Shown here: positions 24,773 through 37,299 of the stretch, one piece after another | How positions within the stretch are numbered: the stretch's first letter is position 1 | How the letters are laid out: every line of letters begins with the position of its first letter | Assembly: GCF_000001735.4 (NCBI RefSeq) | Contig: NC_003070.9 | Coordinates: 17,345,971-17,409,970, forward strand | Length of the DNA: 64,000 bases | Direction of reading: 5' to 3' | From: Arabidopsis thaliana | Lineage: Eukaryota > Streptophyta > Magnoliopsida > Brassicales > Brassicaceae | Notes under the pieces: model-generated | What the model was told of the DNA's origin: nothing | The model's database searches: none | Seen by the model: only the letters and a program-made list of their open reading frames with translations | Made by a program: the position numbers and the translations under genes

Positions 24773-24974
24773 CAGTGCCGGCTCATACATATTATGTGTT
24801 TTAGGGCAAATTTTTTTAAAATATATATTTTATACTCCTTTTGCATATATAATATTTTTTGTATCCCTTTTATATATACAAAAAAGTTGTACCCCTTTTA
24901 AATATACAAAAGAAGAAAAATTGTTCGGATGTAGGACGGTCGCACTACCCGTCCCTGTACTTAAGCCGGCACTA
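24773..24974. mobile_element. 202-base hAT-type MITE
   Basis: It starts CAGTGCCGGCT and ends AGCCGGCACTA, which are inverted copies of each other apart from the terminal base. It is flanked by an exact 8-base target duplication, GTAGTAGA, at 24765-24772 and 24975-24982. The 8-base duplication and CAGTG-type ends are typical of hAT elements. The interior is AT-rich and codes for nothing. Confidence 0.9.
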
Positions 24975-24982
24975 GTAGTAGA

Positions 24983-27033
24983 TGAACCTAAACATAAAGC
25001 TCTAGTTGTGGATGAACCACCTGAATTTACATCAAGTATATATATACGGTATGTCACTTGAAGAAACTGATCTGCTACCAAAACTCTAGCTATGTCCATG
25101 GGTTGATGAGAGTACGTCTATAACCTTACCAACTGTCAAAACCAGTGTAATGATCGTCAGAAGTTTTATAGGAAAAAATCCAATAGATGATCTATATAAA
25201 GGATTTTGCTTGACCCATGTTAGACGGTTTTATGAACATTACTTCCTCACAATGCAGCACTCCTCACTATCCGAGAACCAGCTATAGGCAATGAGTTAGG
25301 AACCAGTCTTGGTGAGATTTGATTTGAGGTCTGAAGGTTTGGAAATTGCTTATGTATGCTCTTGATTTGAACTAAAACTATATAATATATGCTTAATGGC
25401 TACCGTATTTTTTTTTTTACTTTCTGGATCAAAGCAATCGGAATAGAGGTGTTGATCTAGAGAAGGAAAAACTAATTGCATAAGTTTCCAATTTTTATAA
25501 AGTATTTACTTTCTTGCATCAAGTAGAGAGTGTTAAGTAGCAATTAATATTGATTAAATTTCCTATAGTACTCTTTCATTCAATTCATCTATATTCAAAT
25601 TTCTTTACCAACTATTCCAGGTTTTACTTTCTTAAGGACAACAAGATGCAATGTGTTACACACATAGGCACAAGTCTGATAAGAGAAAAGTACGTGGAAA
25701 AATGATTGCATTTTCAGTAGAAAAGAATTGAATGAAATATAGATTCATCTCAAATTTTACCATTTGGGTTGAAAGTGTAAAACTTATTATTCATATTTTT
25801 CAATCTTTATGAGATGACTAAAGAAGAGAAAAATAAGAAAATTTTGCATCCACTTTACATGAGATCATGAACGAGATGCAAACTATTCATCTCTAATTTT
25901 CTATATGTGATATCTGATTATGTAGCTTGTATACTCGGATTATGATGTATTTTTGGATCAATTATCATATTATTTTAATGTTATTGTATGTTGTTCAAGT
26001 TTGATGTTTTGTTTCAGATCCATTTCTTTTGGTATGATCTTGTGTTTTAGTTTTATGTTGTTTTAAGATTTTGTTGTAATAAAACGACTGCCATTTATGG
26101 TTAAAAACGCAAACTGCATTACGTGGTATCCTAGTCATTAGCGGAACAATAACAACCTTTGGTGATTTGATGGTTTCGGCCGGAATTGTTTAATTCTTGT
26201 ACGAAATTAAAATTTATTGTGAGTTTATGTAGTTGTAAGCACACGCCAAAAAATTATGTGTATAAATACTCCAAAACAATAAAATTTGTGGGGGAATATG
26301 CCATTTGTTTTCCAATATCTCATTCGTTTGAGGATAACCTTACACAATACATTTGCAGTTTTCGACATGTTTCTAGATTGTAAGAACAAATCTAGACAGG
26401 TTTACTTTTCTTATCTACGTTACTACAATCTCCATCTTACATTTTGAGATGTAAATTCTGAGGGTTCCTTAAACAATATAAGTCCTCTTATCTTTGAAGA
26501 CATAACTCTGGAAGAGAGAGAGGCACATAAAATTTATGAGCGTAGAAGACGAGATATAATTAAAGTTACATGAAAAATGATTTGATTTCTATCAAGAATT
26601 TGTCTTCGGTTTATACATTGAAATAATTGCACACATACTTGCATATCTTCCTTACCCTCTCTTCCTAAACGACTCAACATTTCAACAGACGTAATAAAGC
26701 TACTGTCTCTGGTAGTTAGTTCTACTCATTTTTGAAATACCAAAGCACAGAGTGATCACAAATGGACAAAAAAAAATGAAAAGGAAAAATGAAAAGAACT
26801 TATGAATTACCTCTACTTTGAAACAAGTTTGATGTAAGACGTCGTGAAGTGGGAGAAAAATAAATAAACTTCCTTGGAGTCTGCTGGAGAATGGTAAGAA
26901 TGTTGGTGGTTTATCAAGGAACTTCATATCTCTCTATGGGTGAAAAATTACAACCCGAAGATCCTTGAACTGCTCCAATTTACTCACAATACTGTTTTGT
27001 TAGTTGCTTTGCCAATAATTTGCAGATTGCTGG
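24983..27033. other. intergenic region
   Basis: I see no supported gene. Short frames at 26186 and 26700 have no domain, signal peptide or splice context that I can recognise. The stretch is AT-rich and lies between the transposon cluster and the 3' end of the phosphatase gene. Confidence 0.5.
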
Positions 27034-29335
27034 CTAGTCGCTTTCACTACTATGTCTATCTGAACATTCCAAAAATATATTACAATTAGCTTTCATAAGA
27101 AATCTATAGACAGATTCTTAGTCGATTTGCAAAATAACGGGAGGTAATAAAGAAGGATATATAAGTATAGTGTGTACCTCCCGATGATCTTTTCCCTTCC
27201 ATTGCGTCTTTCTTATCTTGGCAACTTGCACAAAGGAATGGACCATCCCAGGGACGAAGCTTACGGCAATTATCCGACCCGGCATGGATCGAGACACCTT
27301 CTCCAGGTTTCACTTCTACTTGACACACAGCACACATGAACAACTTAAACATATTGCAAAGCGGGTACTTTGTGTCTAATCTGCAATAAACAGAAGAAAA
27401 AAACGAAAGAAAACTTGGTTAAGATTAGTAGATCGAAATGAAGCTATCAAGTATGAAAAATGGTATATGCTTAAGCACATATATTCAGAGAATCACACCT
27501 CTCTGATAGCATAGCAGAGCCCTCTTCAAAGAGTTCTTCAACTACATCAGGTTCTGCGTACTCTTTCTCGATATTAGAAGAGGAGTCAGATGTTTTCCTT
27601 TTGAACATGGACTTTAACATTCCTTTTCCTTGCTTTTTTGGAGGCGGCACGGAAGCAGCCGGTTTTTCTAGTGGCAATATATCAACAACAATACAGGTTG
27701 TATCATCACGAATACCTTTTTTACCCACAGCTTCCTGTATGGAGTAATAAAATATCAAGGTACTATAAAGGCAAGAAAGAATATGTAGAGAATATATCTA
27801 AAATAAAGTAATTCAGATACTATACTTTAACGATATGCTCCGCAGAAGATTCAGGTGGCAACCCCCGGCAACAATCAAGAGCCTCTTCTGCAGATATTGC
27901 ATCCCACACACCATCACTTGAGATGATCAGTCGACCACCAGCTGAAGACAACTACATAACCAAAATAAATAGATACAGTTTTCAGTATAAAACTCAATAA
28001 TTAGAATGTCAGCTTGTGCTATAAGCGCATAAAGATCAATTTAGATTAGATTTAGTTATGAGTTTTGAACCTTGACTTGCTTTACATAAGGAACTGGAAC
28101 AATGTATTCGCCAACATCCAGATCTCCAATGGATCTTGAGAGACACAGACCACCAGGCCAACATCTCAGAGGACCAATCTAAAAAAATAAGATTTAGTTA
28201 TCAAAACTCTTCAATTTGACGGCACAAAGATATTTCCCTATGTGTTACATTCTACAAAGCTACCACAATATGACAGTTCATCAGCTAAGTATAATACAGT
28301 CTCGCAAAAACATCCAATTCTGGAACATCATCCTAGAAGTTTGCACTCAGTTACCTTTTAGTTATATATTGCTAGTATCAAGAGCGCATGATAACGTGAG
28401 ACTTAATGCATACAGAAGAAACTTTCAAGAATTATCTAAAGAAGTACCTCAGTACCGCCACCAGTATTTAACCGACCAACTTCACCACCACTTGCAGTGA
28501 CTCGATCTCGCCTGAAAAGAAAGCCAAAATATTGAGATGCCATTGTATACAATCAAGATTATCATCAGTTGGGTGAATAGCAGGAAAAAATCTGACTTAC
28601 TCTTCTTCGTTTATTTCAAGCCGATGATCAGCAGACAAATAATAGACACCGCCCTCAGCAGGCTCAAGTATGCAACGAGAGTCACCTACAGATGCAACAC
28701 TCACCACCCATCCTTCTACTATGACAAAAGTTACAGTCGTTCCAGACGTCCTTGCTGAAATGCAAGAAAACAATAAAACCTCAAACATAGCCTTCACCAG
28801 AATGATATAAGAATATAAAGACACAGACGAGTTCACCCTCTTGGGACTTGAATCACATCACAAGGTTTTTCATTGATAAGTTCATACCTCTTTCCTGGAA
28901 ATCTTTATCAGTTTTCACAAATCCTGCAACCAAAGCCCTAGGAAGTGCAGCAACCCACTCATCTCTGTTAAGATCAGAAGGTATTGCAGCTAATACATTA
29001 TTCAAAAGGTTCTCTTTAGTGTAGATAGCTGCTGCAGAACCATTGTGTCCATCAAAAAGCTGCAATACACATTTCAATGTTTTAACTACAAAAATCGATA
29101 GGACCACAATCAATAGAGAAAGAAGGCAAATAATTACCCCAAAAACGGAGAAGGTGGTAACACCATCGCCCATAACACGTTGACACTCTGTTTTAACAAG
29201 AGTAAAATCCTCTCCTTTCTTGCTTTGGTTGTGCTGGCCGTGTATAAGTTCAGGATTGTCTATCTTTTCATTAGCTGATTCACGTTTAAGCAACACAGAA
29301 AGTGGAACTGTATGATGTTCTCCCTTTGTTGACAT
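27034..29335 (-). CDS. protein phosphatase 2C (At1g47380, probable PP2C 12)
   Basis: Nine exons (29138-29335, 28888-29059, 28601-28754, 28448-28511, 28071-28178, 27826-27951, 27499-27734, 27178-27380, 27034-27059) give 428 residues, the length I recall for this locus. The PP2C fold is complete: the motif 'VFGLFDGHNGS' with metal-binding Asp and Gly, 'TSGTTVTFVIV', 'VASVGDSRC', 'LCLSRSIGD', 'LIISSDGVWD' and 'GIRDDTTCIVVD'. It is an Mg2+/Mn2+-dependent Ser/Thr phosphatase. After the catalytic domain (about residue 300) comes a Lys-rich linker (KKQGKGMLKSMFKRK) and a Cys-rich C-terminus (FMCAVCQVEV...FLCASCQDKK) that may bind zinc. The last exon encodes only the end of the protein (DRHSSESD). 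A 5'-leader intron is likely between about 29897 and 29347. Confidence 0.96.
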
Positions 29336-31517
29336 TGTTTCCCCCTAAGCTTCAATAAATATAAAAGCTTCCTCTAAGCTGCGTCTAGTTCTTCACCAAA
29401 TCTCTATACCATACAAAAAACCTGATACACAATTAAAAGAAAAAAAAACATTCAAGAATCAGAACCTCTAAATTTGAACAATCTGAAACTTGAAATCCAA
29501 GTTAGTCAAATTCAATGTATAAATCCAATCTATACTCGTGAAATTACAATAACATTCCGATCTACATTGCAGAATCAAACTAAAAAAACTCTGAAAAAAA
29601 AACGATCTCGTCGAAGAAAACATGAATTAGATCTTCAAATTCTTTGAGCAACACAAATTCAAAATCAGAATGCGTCCTCGAGAATTCTCCGTCGCTCGCG
29701 GATAAATCCAGTGAAAACATATAAAAAGTTCAAAATCGGGAATGAACACAAAAAACAAACGCAATCAAATGATCTGGAAATGTGAAACGCAGATTATCTC
29801 ATCGAAAGAAGCGATAAAACTCTAAGAATCGAATATGATCACATCGAGCGAAGAAACGATAACAATGGGGGAAGGAAGAATAAGAGAAGAAGCGTTTACG
29901 ATTTGGATTTGCAATTAGACGGCGACAGAAGAAGATCGACGATTAAGCGAAGAGAGACGAAGGAGACGATTCATCTTCCGATCGAAATTCCGGCGAAGTG
30001 GAGAAATGCCATTGGTTTCAACAGCCGTAGGAGAGAGAGAAGAGAGAAAACGCGCAAAGAGAGGAGGAAGGTGAGGAGGTTCTCTTTCTTCTCTCTGTCT
30101 CTTTTTAATTTGTTTTTTTTTATTGTTTGTTTATTAAGTAATAAAAATAAAAATATAAAAAAAAATGTTCCGCCGTTCTCGCAGCAATAAGCACCGTTAT
30201 GTGTGTTTTTATTCGGCGCTGATTGAAACGCTGTCGTATTCAGTTCTCACGTGGTCGACCTGGCTTTTAACATCCCCCAAATCTCGGATTATCAACACCA
30301 AAAATTCAACACACCCCATACGTAGTAGTACGACAAAAAAAAAAAAGACTATTTATACTTGGATCTTGAAATGTATTCTATTTTTATGTTATGGTTTTAC
30401 AATAAATTGATTTCACATTTGGGTTGTGAATTCTCACAAGAATTAGGAGTTTATAGAGAGAGATTAGGATAGGATCCGCAATATATCGTGGTCAAATATT
30501 TTATTTATGTTTGATTTTTATAAAATGAATTTTTATGTATAATGTTTGTTGTTATTTGTGTTGATTAATGATTCTCGATAATTTTGTTTATTATTTTTAG
30601 TGAGAAATAAGTTTACAATATTAATAAGTTTATCTTTTGGTGTATCACGGGTCAAATCTTAAAAGACAAAATAATATTAATCTGTTATGTTATATTCACA
30701 TTTTTGTATCAAAAATATATAACTAAAACTTTCAGTGTTTATAGATTTAACTTGTAGAATTATTGTAATTTAGTAAGTTTGTATTACAATTACACATTTA
30801 GATGTGTCAAAGAAGATTAACACTTATTTTGATATAATGTTGATTTTTAAAAGATTACAAAAAATAGTGTTTAAGATTGTATAGTTGTAATTTGATTGTT
30901 AATTATAGGATTCCACTTGTAGTATATTGTCTCATATTAATATTCATCCAAACATGTTCCATCCAAACTCATCTTGCAATATAAATCCGTCTTATCCAAA
31001 CTCGTCCCGCCATATAAACTCGTCTCGTCATAACTAAACATCATTTTTTTCTTTCTTTCAACTAATATATTTATTTAAATTATATATAATTTGATTAAAT
31101 TTCAAATTTTTAATCTAGAAGTATTTGTTGTTTGTTTTGTTTAGTGAAGAAGAATAAATATAGATCAAAACCTGTCCCACCCTATATATCCGTCTCATGA
31201 ATTTAAACATCATTTTGTTGTTTTTGTTAATGATACTTTTATTTAAAATACACATAATTTAGGTCAATTTAATACTTTGATTTTGAAATAGTACCCATAC
31301 TATATATAATTTTATTCTTATACATTTCAAATATTATACACTGTATAGACCCTACTTATTATAAATACTTTAGGTAGCTTAGAGTAAAAAATAATTATTC
31401 TGTTTAGAAAACAACACCAAAATTTTTTGATACTGTAAAATATTAGAACTAAATTCAAATAAGAACAAATACAAATTTAAGCAAACAAATATTAGAAATA
31501 TAATTTCAAAGAAATTT

Positions 31518-31559
<42 letters not shown>

Positions 31560-32532
31560 TGATACATTTATATAATTATTAATTTATGATATTGATGAGA
31601 CCATATATTTACATAGGATTTTCAGGAAAATTATTATCTTATTAATGTATCGATTTGTATCACTTTTTACACTGGTCTCAACTCGAGATCGGAATAATTT
31701 ATTAATTTATAGAGGTTATTTATTTATCGACTATTAATTTATAGATGTTTTACTGTATGTAATCTTTGTAGATCTTTATAAACCTGAATTATGACCCATG
31801 ACCTGTGTATTTATTTAGTGAATTTCTATCGTTACACTATTACAATTTTCTAATGATATCTTAATAATATTTGTTACACTTTAAAGGTTACAACTTATGT
31901 TTTTACTCCCCAAATACATAAATTCATAATTAGGACTATACATAAATATTTATACTAAACATTTTCTTCACCCTTTTTATTCTTACCCATCAGAATCAAA
32001 CACTTAAATTTAATTATAAGAAAAACTAATTTAATTGTAAATCTAATTTCTAATCTCTAATCATTCTTTTATCCAAACAAAACAATAATTTAATCACATT
32101 TAATTGTCAAAAATTTCAATCCTAAACAATTTTTAATGACTCCAAACTGACATATAATCTCGTTTAACTACAAAATCTAAACTATATTCCTCTTTTATAA
32201 AACCAAATCGATATTTAACCTTGTTTTATTATTAAATTTAAACCCCTAACCGTTTTTTATAAACTGAATCCAACATTTTACCTCATTAAATTATAAAATC
32301 TAAACTCGTTCATAAACTTAAACTAATATTTAACCTTGTTTAATTATAAAACATAAACTCTTACTCTCTGTTATAAACTCTAACCCTCCCTTATTATCCA
32401 AAACCAATATATTACTTTGTTTTTTCTGTTAACAAGGATATTATAACTTTGTTTTGGTGGGAGAAAATATTTTACAATTAAATATATATATTTGTAGTAG
32501 ATTTTGATTGCGTAGAAAAAGAAAGTGTGAAT
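29336..32532. other. phosphatase leader and AT-rich intergenic region
   Basis: 29336-30090 is the probable 5' leader and leader intron of the phosphatase. The part near 29890-30080 is purine-rich GAGA sequence on the plus strand, so CT-rich on the transcript. From 30100 to 32532 there is AT-rich spacer with no supported gene. Near 30950-31190 a block with 'AAACTCGTC...CATATAAACTCGTC' repeats in varied form. Confidence 0.5.
31519..31554. repeat. (AT)n microsatellite
   Basis: About 18 uninterrupted AT units lie in intergenic DNA, so the tract is probably length-variable. Confidence 0.9.
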
Positions 32533-32554
32533 AAAAGTGAATCCAAAAAAATTC

Positions 32555-33429
32555 AAAATAAAATCTCAATCAAAAGACACGATTGATTTTGTGATTATAA
32601 CCAAATTCCCAATTGATATTGCTTGCCCTTCTTGCAGTCAAAATAGCTTCGTGTGGCAAAGTAAGATATGGGTTTTCGTTGATGGTTTTGTCTGGGAGCG
32701 ATCTGGATATGATGATGTTTTTGTTAACAAATCCATGGTTGAATTTGTCTCAAGTTTGGGGATTCACATCGATATCCGATGCCGCCATTTCGATTCTCGT
32801 TCTTAGGGTCTTCGTTCTTTTTACCAAAGGCGTTATTGTCCGTGTGATGATAATATGGTTCATTCACGGTGTTTTTCCGGGTATGCCCGGTCTTCTCAGT
32901 CTGGCAGCAATAGTTGCCAACATCGTTTTAATGCAAATTTGCGCCCTTCGACGCATGTGGAACCCCGGAATCACTTCGGAGACATTTGCCGTGAAGATCT
33001 CTAACAACGTCTTTGGTTTGAGATGTATGAATGGATGGGATTACTTCGGTATCAAGCCAAATTTTCTAATGGGCACTATGACACCGATACGGACTAATTG
33101 GTATCGAGTTGTCGGTTTCTCAAAACTTTCTCCAGGAGCAACGAGCTTTGTGTATGTGATGTGGAGTTTCAAACAAAGAATGCCAATATGGCATACATAT
33201 CACATTCGAGTAAGATGGCTAATGAAAGAGGAACATAACATGTTTAACAACATGTTATCGAGTAAGACTTATCGAAAGGAAGCATCGTTAAATTCACTTT
33301 TTCAGTTTCGTCATCTTCTGGCACATAATTTTGCTTTTGTAATAAGTTGGTTTCTGAAGTTTTGTATTGGCTTTGTACTTGCTATTGTAATACTAATTGT
33401 CTAATAAAAGTTTTTAGAAGGAAAAAAAA
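32555..33429 (+). pseudogene. retroposed transcript copy with poly(A) tail and 22-base target duplication
   Basis: The unit ends in TAATAAAAG, a poly(A)-signal-like run, and then about a dozen A. It is flanked by an exact 22-base direct repeat at 32533-32554 and 33430-33451 (core AAGTGAATCCAAAAAAATTC). That is the signature of LINE-mediated retroposition. The copied transcript is not recognised. A 263-residue open frame at 32613-33404 is rich in Leu, Ile and Val. Another frame at 32537-32806 begins in the left repeat. A third frame holds a Cys/His-rich patch (YCPCDDNMVHSRC) broken by stops. No conserved domain is evident, so I treat it as a processed pseudogene rather than a gene. Confidence 0.7.
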
Positions 33430-33573
33430 AAAAGTGAATCCAAAAAAATTCCGTTTCGAAAGATCTCAAATCTTTGGGAGATATATTTTACTAACATTCA
33501 GTTGAAACCCTAATTACGAAAACTTTTGTATATATATAAAAAGAGTCGGAAAAAAAAAAAAAAAGAAGAGATA

Positions 33574-34686
33574 ATGGCTCCTGAGGAGAAGCTTCCGTGT
33601 GAACTGATTGAAGAGATACTCTCTCGTGTCCCTCCTGAATCTCTTGTTCGCTTCAGAACCGTTTCTAAGAAATGGAACGCCCTCTTCGACGATAAGATGT
33701 TCATTAACAACCACAAGATGACATTTCGATTCATCTTAGCAACCGAATCTAAGTTCTACTCGGTAAGCATGACTCCAAAGATAGAAGTGCGTGAGTTAAG
33801 TTTGGATATTCCCGGTTTAGAACTTAAACCTAAAATTTTGATTGATTGCAATGGGTTCTTGCTATGTGGCATGGAAAAAGAAGGCATCGTGGTTTGGAAC
33901 CCGTGGTTAAGACAGGCTAAATGGATAAAGCCAAAGGTAAACCAACCTAGTTTGTGTTTCAATGGCATAGGTTATGAGTATGATAACATGAAACTTGAGA
34001 GTAGTGGTTACAAGACCCTTGTGTCTTATCCTAATGAATTAGACCCTACTAGATCAGTTTGGAAAATCCATGACTTTGCCTCCAATTCATGGAAATATAC
34101 AAATTTGGTCATGAGTTGTAGTAGTGGTGTTACTTTATTCGGTGCAAGTGTATCACTGAATGGAATTTTGTATTGGGTTGCCTCTCATCTAAAGAATAAT
34201 TCCTTGTTCGTCCTGGTTTACTACAATTTTTCCAATGAAAAGGTCTACAAGTTTTCTGATCTACCATGTGGGGAGAACCATCATCACGATGTTCTTGTTC
34301 TTAGGATTTTTAGGGAAGATCGGCTTTCGTTGTTAAAGCAATGCCATCTAACAAAGAAGATTGAGATTTGGGTGACCAAGAACAAGATTAGAAACTGCTC
34401 TAGTGGAGATGTGGATTCAGCGGAATGGATGAATTTCATGGAAGTGTCAACTCTTAACTTGCCGGTTTTAGTACACCCAAGTTACTTCATCGACGATAAA
34501 AAGCTCGTTGTGTGTTCTTGCGACCAAACTGGCCAAGCTTGGATCTATGTTGTGGGGGACAATAAGTTGATCAGTAAAATTCAAATAGATTCTGTGGTTG
34601 GTCCCTGGCCTTTGCATTGTAGCTTTTTCCCCAGTTTGGTCTCAATACCTCGAAGTCAAACTAAAAAAGCAGCATTACAAGTTTGA
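33574..34686 (+). CDS. F-box protein (At1g47390-like)
   Basis: A single exon gives 370 residues from the ATG at 33574, which follows an A-run and AGAAGAGATA. The F-box lies at about residues 6-50 (LPCELIEEILSRVPPESLVR, then FRTVSKKWNALF). An F-box-associated type 1 domain follows (IVVWNPWLRQAKWI; GIGYEYDN; KIHDFASNSWKY; VSLNGILYWVA). It is a likely substrate receptor of an SCF ubiquitin ligase, with no known target. It belongs to a different F-box subfamily from the genes at 8153 and 12477. The retroposed copy at 32555-33429 sits about 120 bases upstream of its start, so its promoter has been pushed away or replaced. Confidence 0.93.
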   Translation: MAPEEKLPCELIEEILSRVPPESLVRFRTVSKKWNALFDDKMFINNHKMTFRFILATESKFYSVSMTPKIEVRELSLDIPGLELKPKILIDCNGFLLCGMEKEGIVVWNPWLRQAKWIKPKVNQPSLCFNGIGYEYDNMKLESSGYKTLVSYPNELDPTRSVWKIHDFASNSWKYTNLVMSCSSGVTLFGASVSLNGILYWVASHLKNNSLFVLVYYNFSNEKVYKFSDLPCGENHHHDVLVLRIFREDRLSLLKQCHLTKKIEIWVTKNKIRNCSSGDVDSAEWMNFMEVSTLNLPVLVHPSYFIDDKKLVVCSCDQTGQAWIYVVGDNKLISKIQIDSVVGPWPLHCSFFPSLVSIPRSQTKKAALQV

Positions 34687-35133
34687 TTTCATTAGTCTGG
34701 CTTCTTTTGTGGTTTTGGTATGTTATTTATTTACAACTATATTCTGTTTTCTAGTTTTCCTTTTTGTTTTCCTTTTTTTTTTCTTGGCATAATAATTTAT
34801 TTTCGAACTTTTATAGCAAACTAGATTGAATGTTTACGGACTCAGTTTACATCTAACGATGCTGAGTTCTATCCCAAATTATTTTCTTTGGAAGCATTTG
34901 TTAGCTACTGCGATATAGCAATAAAAGCGTTTTCTTGTTCTACATGTTTTTTTTGTTCTGTTCTTATATGTTCTGTTCTACATGTTATTATATGTTTGCC
35001 AATTAATTTGAGAAAATGTATGGGTTCAACATGAATTATTATAATTCATATTGAAGAAACATGCTATATATTAACTTACAATCAGGTGAAAAGTTGTTCC
35101 CCAGTATCTCATCTATAAATAGGGAACAAAACA

Positions 35134-36014
35134 CTAAGGGTGTGAATGGTAACATATAATTTGCGGAATTCACGAAAGAATTTTGAGAACCGCACTTAGA
35201 ACACCAATCATCATTTATCATTACAAATTTGCGTTTTTTATATTTTTCTTAAAATGTATACTGCGTTTTTCATATACAGCGTAAAAGTACATGGACCCCC
35301 TTTTATAACTGAAACATCTTATTACCATGTGGTACAAGTAAAATACGCGATGAATGATATTCATTTCTTTTTCTTTAGCTATTAAAAATATATGTATATG
35401 TATAATTTTTGTATCTAAATACATATTTTTTATCTTTTTTATATCATATTTTTAAGGCGTGGACATTCGGGTATCTGTACCCATTTAGTTTTTTTTTTTC
35501 TTTTGGGTATCGGCTCTATTCAGGTATGATGTTAAGAACCATTCGGGTATTCTAAAAATTTGGTTCGGTTTCGATTCGAGTTCGGATCGGTTCGGTTATT
35601 TTAGTATAAATGCAAAAGTAACCAAAAATACTCAAAATATTTTCGGGTTTGGGTCGGTTCAGATTTTTTACTCATATATACCAATAACCAAAATACTAAA
35701 TTTACCTAAAAAGAAAACTATAACATTGGTTACTTTTATCTCAAATATATTTAAATGTATATGAATTACTAAAAAAATCTAATATATTCGGATTTATAAT
35801 TATTAATATATATTAATATATATATATATAATCTATAATCCGCACCGCAAGTAGTTTTTTTCACCAATCAAACATTATTTTGTACCGTTTATTTTGTACA
35901 AACCGCACTTGTCCCGCAAATATATTTCTCCCGCACATACCGCAGTTGAACCGTACCGCACTATAATAACGCTTTTTCCGCACAACAAAAACCGCGGTTA
36001 CCATTCGGACCCTA
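35134..36014. mobile_element. candidate terminal-inverted-repeat DNA transposon
   Basis: TAAGGGTGTGAATGGTAAC at the left and GTTACCATTCGGACCCTA at the right are imperfect inverted copies. Each is followed inward by GCGG/CCGC-type sequence. The interior codes for nothing. It includes a 'GGTTCGGTTTCGATTCGAGT' repeat block (about 35560-35600) common in plant spacer DNA, and a subterminal run of CCGCA motifs near 35840-35990. No clear target duplication is visible, so the family stays open. Confidence 0.5.
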
Positions 36015-36164
36015 AAGCTCCGAATGGTGACTGCGTTTTGCGGTATGGTTCAAATAGTAACGAAAATACATAGATACATATGTATATGTAGAGATTTTGA
36101 TACTGTTACAGCATTGTTGCGATGTAGTTTTGAGTGCGGTTTTGGTTACCGTTCACAGCCTAAA
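36015..36164. mobile_element. second short element with related inverted ends
   Basis: It starts AAGCTCCGAATGGTGACTGCG and ends GGTTACCGTTCACAGCCTA, again imperfect inverted copies and similar to the ends of the element to its left. It directly abuts that element. It may be a MITE of the same family, or the third end of a composite insertion. Confidence 0.45.
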
Positions 36165-36710
36165 TTAACGTTGTAAGACCTGATGGTGCAAGTTGTTGCT
36201 CATTTTTTTTGCGTTTTTTCTTTTCTTTTTACAATTTCCTAATTTATAGCAAACTTGATCCACTATCTCGTTCTTCATCTTGACTTTGAGCCGGACATTA
36301 TTTTGTTAAAAAAAAGGGCAAACGAAGCGCTGTCGTTTGGTTTCTACATTGTTGACTTGGCTAGCTTAACCCCAAATCTCGGATTAGGAAGCCAAAAATC
36401 CAACCCACATACAGACAATATATACATTTAGTACTAAAAAGACTGTTATGTTGATTTTCAACGAAAAATAATACTCTTCTATAGAAACAACATCCTCTTC
36501 TATAGCAGCGATAGTGTAGATAATTCCAACTGAAGCAATTCAACAACAACTATGAGAACAAAGGCTATCAACACCACGCATCTTCCCAATCAACACAAGA
36601 GAGAAAGATGGGAAGGTTTGGTACAAAAAGTGATTGATGGGCAACCTAAAAGCTATTTAGATATAGGGAAGATGTTTTTGAGATTAAAGTTTGAAGTCAT
36701 TCCGCAATTT

Positions 36711-37146
36711 TTAATTAGAAGTGACCAATGTTGCCACTAGAATCTTATATTAAAGCTCAAAAACTTTCTTTTTCATTTTCTTTGTTTTGCTCGGGGAAGA
36801 ATATAAGTGAGAAAGGAAAATGCTTTACATGTGTTACTAAAAAGGAATATAAATGGACCGATGAGTTAACTTAACGTCTGATGTGTCATTACCAAATCCT
36901 ACGTGTGAGAAAAAATGTAATATCTATTGTGCCAAACACACATCAACATGAGCAATTCGCAAACTCCATAGAGGCATCCCTGACCACAGAGTGCGTTCAA
37001 CACTTGCTTTACCTTTAACTTCCACCTATAAAAGCCTCATCAGTCTCTCTTATTATATTCACCAAACTCATATCAACACTAAAACCTCATCACACTTCTT
37101 CACTCGGTGAATCTTTCTTCAGGCCTCTTCATAACAGAAAAAAAAA
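36711..37146 (+). promoter_or_regulatory. promoter of the IMA gene at 37147
   Basis: About 430 bases match 39389-39847 block by block, from GACCAATGTTGCCACTAGAA to the leader. The block contains AAATCCTACGTGT at 36894-36906 (an ACGTG core of the kind bHLH factors bind), a TGTGCCAAACACAC block near 36929, and a TATAAAA box at 37027-37033, 114 bases before the end of the region. It is the likely site of iron-deficiency control. The factor is inferred from the known behaviour of IMA genes, not shown here. Confidence 0.65.
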
Positions 37147-37299
37147 ATGATGTCTTACGTTGCTAACTTGGTCATCAAGAGTTTTGACCGTGCTTCCGTG
37201 GTGTATGTTGAAGATGTGGTGGATAGCTCTCGAGCGACATGTGTTGAGAATGGTGGTGATGACGATGACAGTGGCTATGATTATGCTCCTGCTGCGTGA
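37147..37299 (+). CDS. IMA2: IRON MAN microprotein (At1g47395-like, IMA2/FEP2)
   Basis: A single-exon frame of 50 residues, MMSYVANLVIKSF through ENGGDDDDSGYDYAPAA. The acidic run and the C-terminal YDYAPAA are the hallmark of IRON MAN/FEP peptides. These are known to signal iron deficiency by binding BRUTUS-type E3 ligases through this C-terminus, which stabilises the subgroup IVc bHLH factors. The start is the first of two adjacent ATGs, after an A-run. The symbol was assigned from gene order (the first IMA after At1g47390), so the two names IMA1 and IMA2 could be swapped. It is the partner of a 2.7-kb tandem duplication with the gene at 39848. Confidence 0.93.
   Translation: MMSYVANLVIKSFDRASVVYVEDVVDSSRATCVENGGDDDDSGYDYAPAA

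Noticed and set aside
29903-30410. Two plus-strand frames of 80-95 residues upstream of the phosphatase.
   Set aside because: They fall in the purine-rich leader and promoter of the minus-strand gene and show only low-complexity Arg/Glu or Ser/Thr content.
32613-33404. A 263-residue hydrophobic open frame that could be read as a membrane protein gene.
   Set aside because: It lies inside a retroposed copy with target duplication and poly(A) tail, its Leu/Ile richness comes from AT-rich DNA, and no domain is visible.
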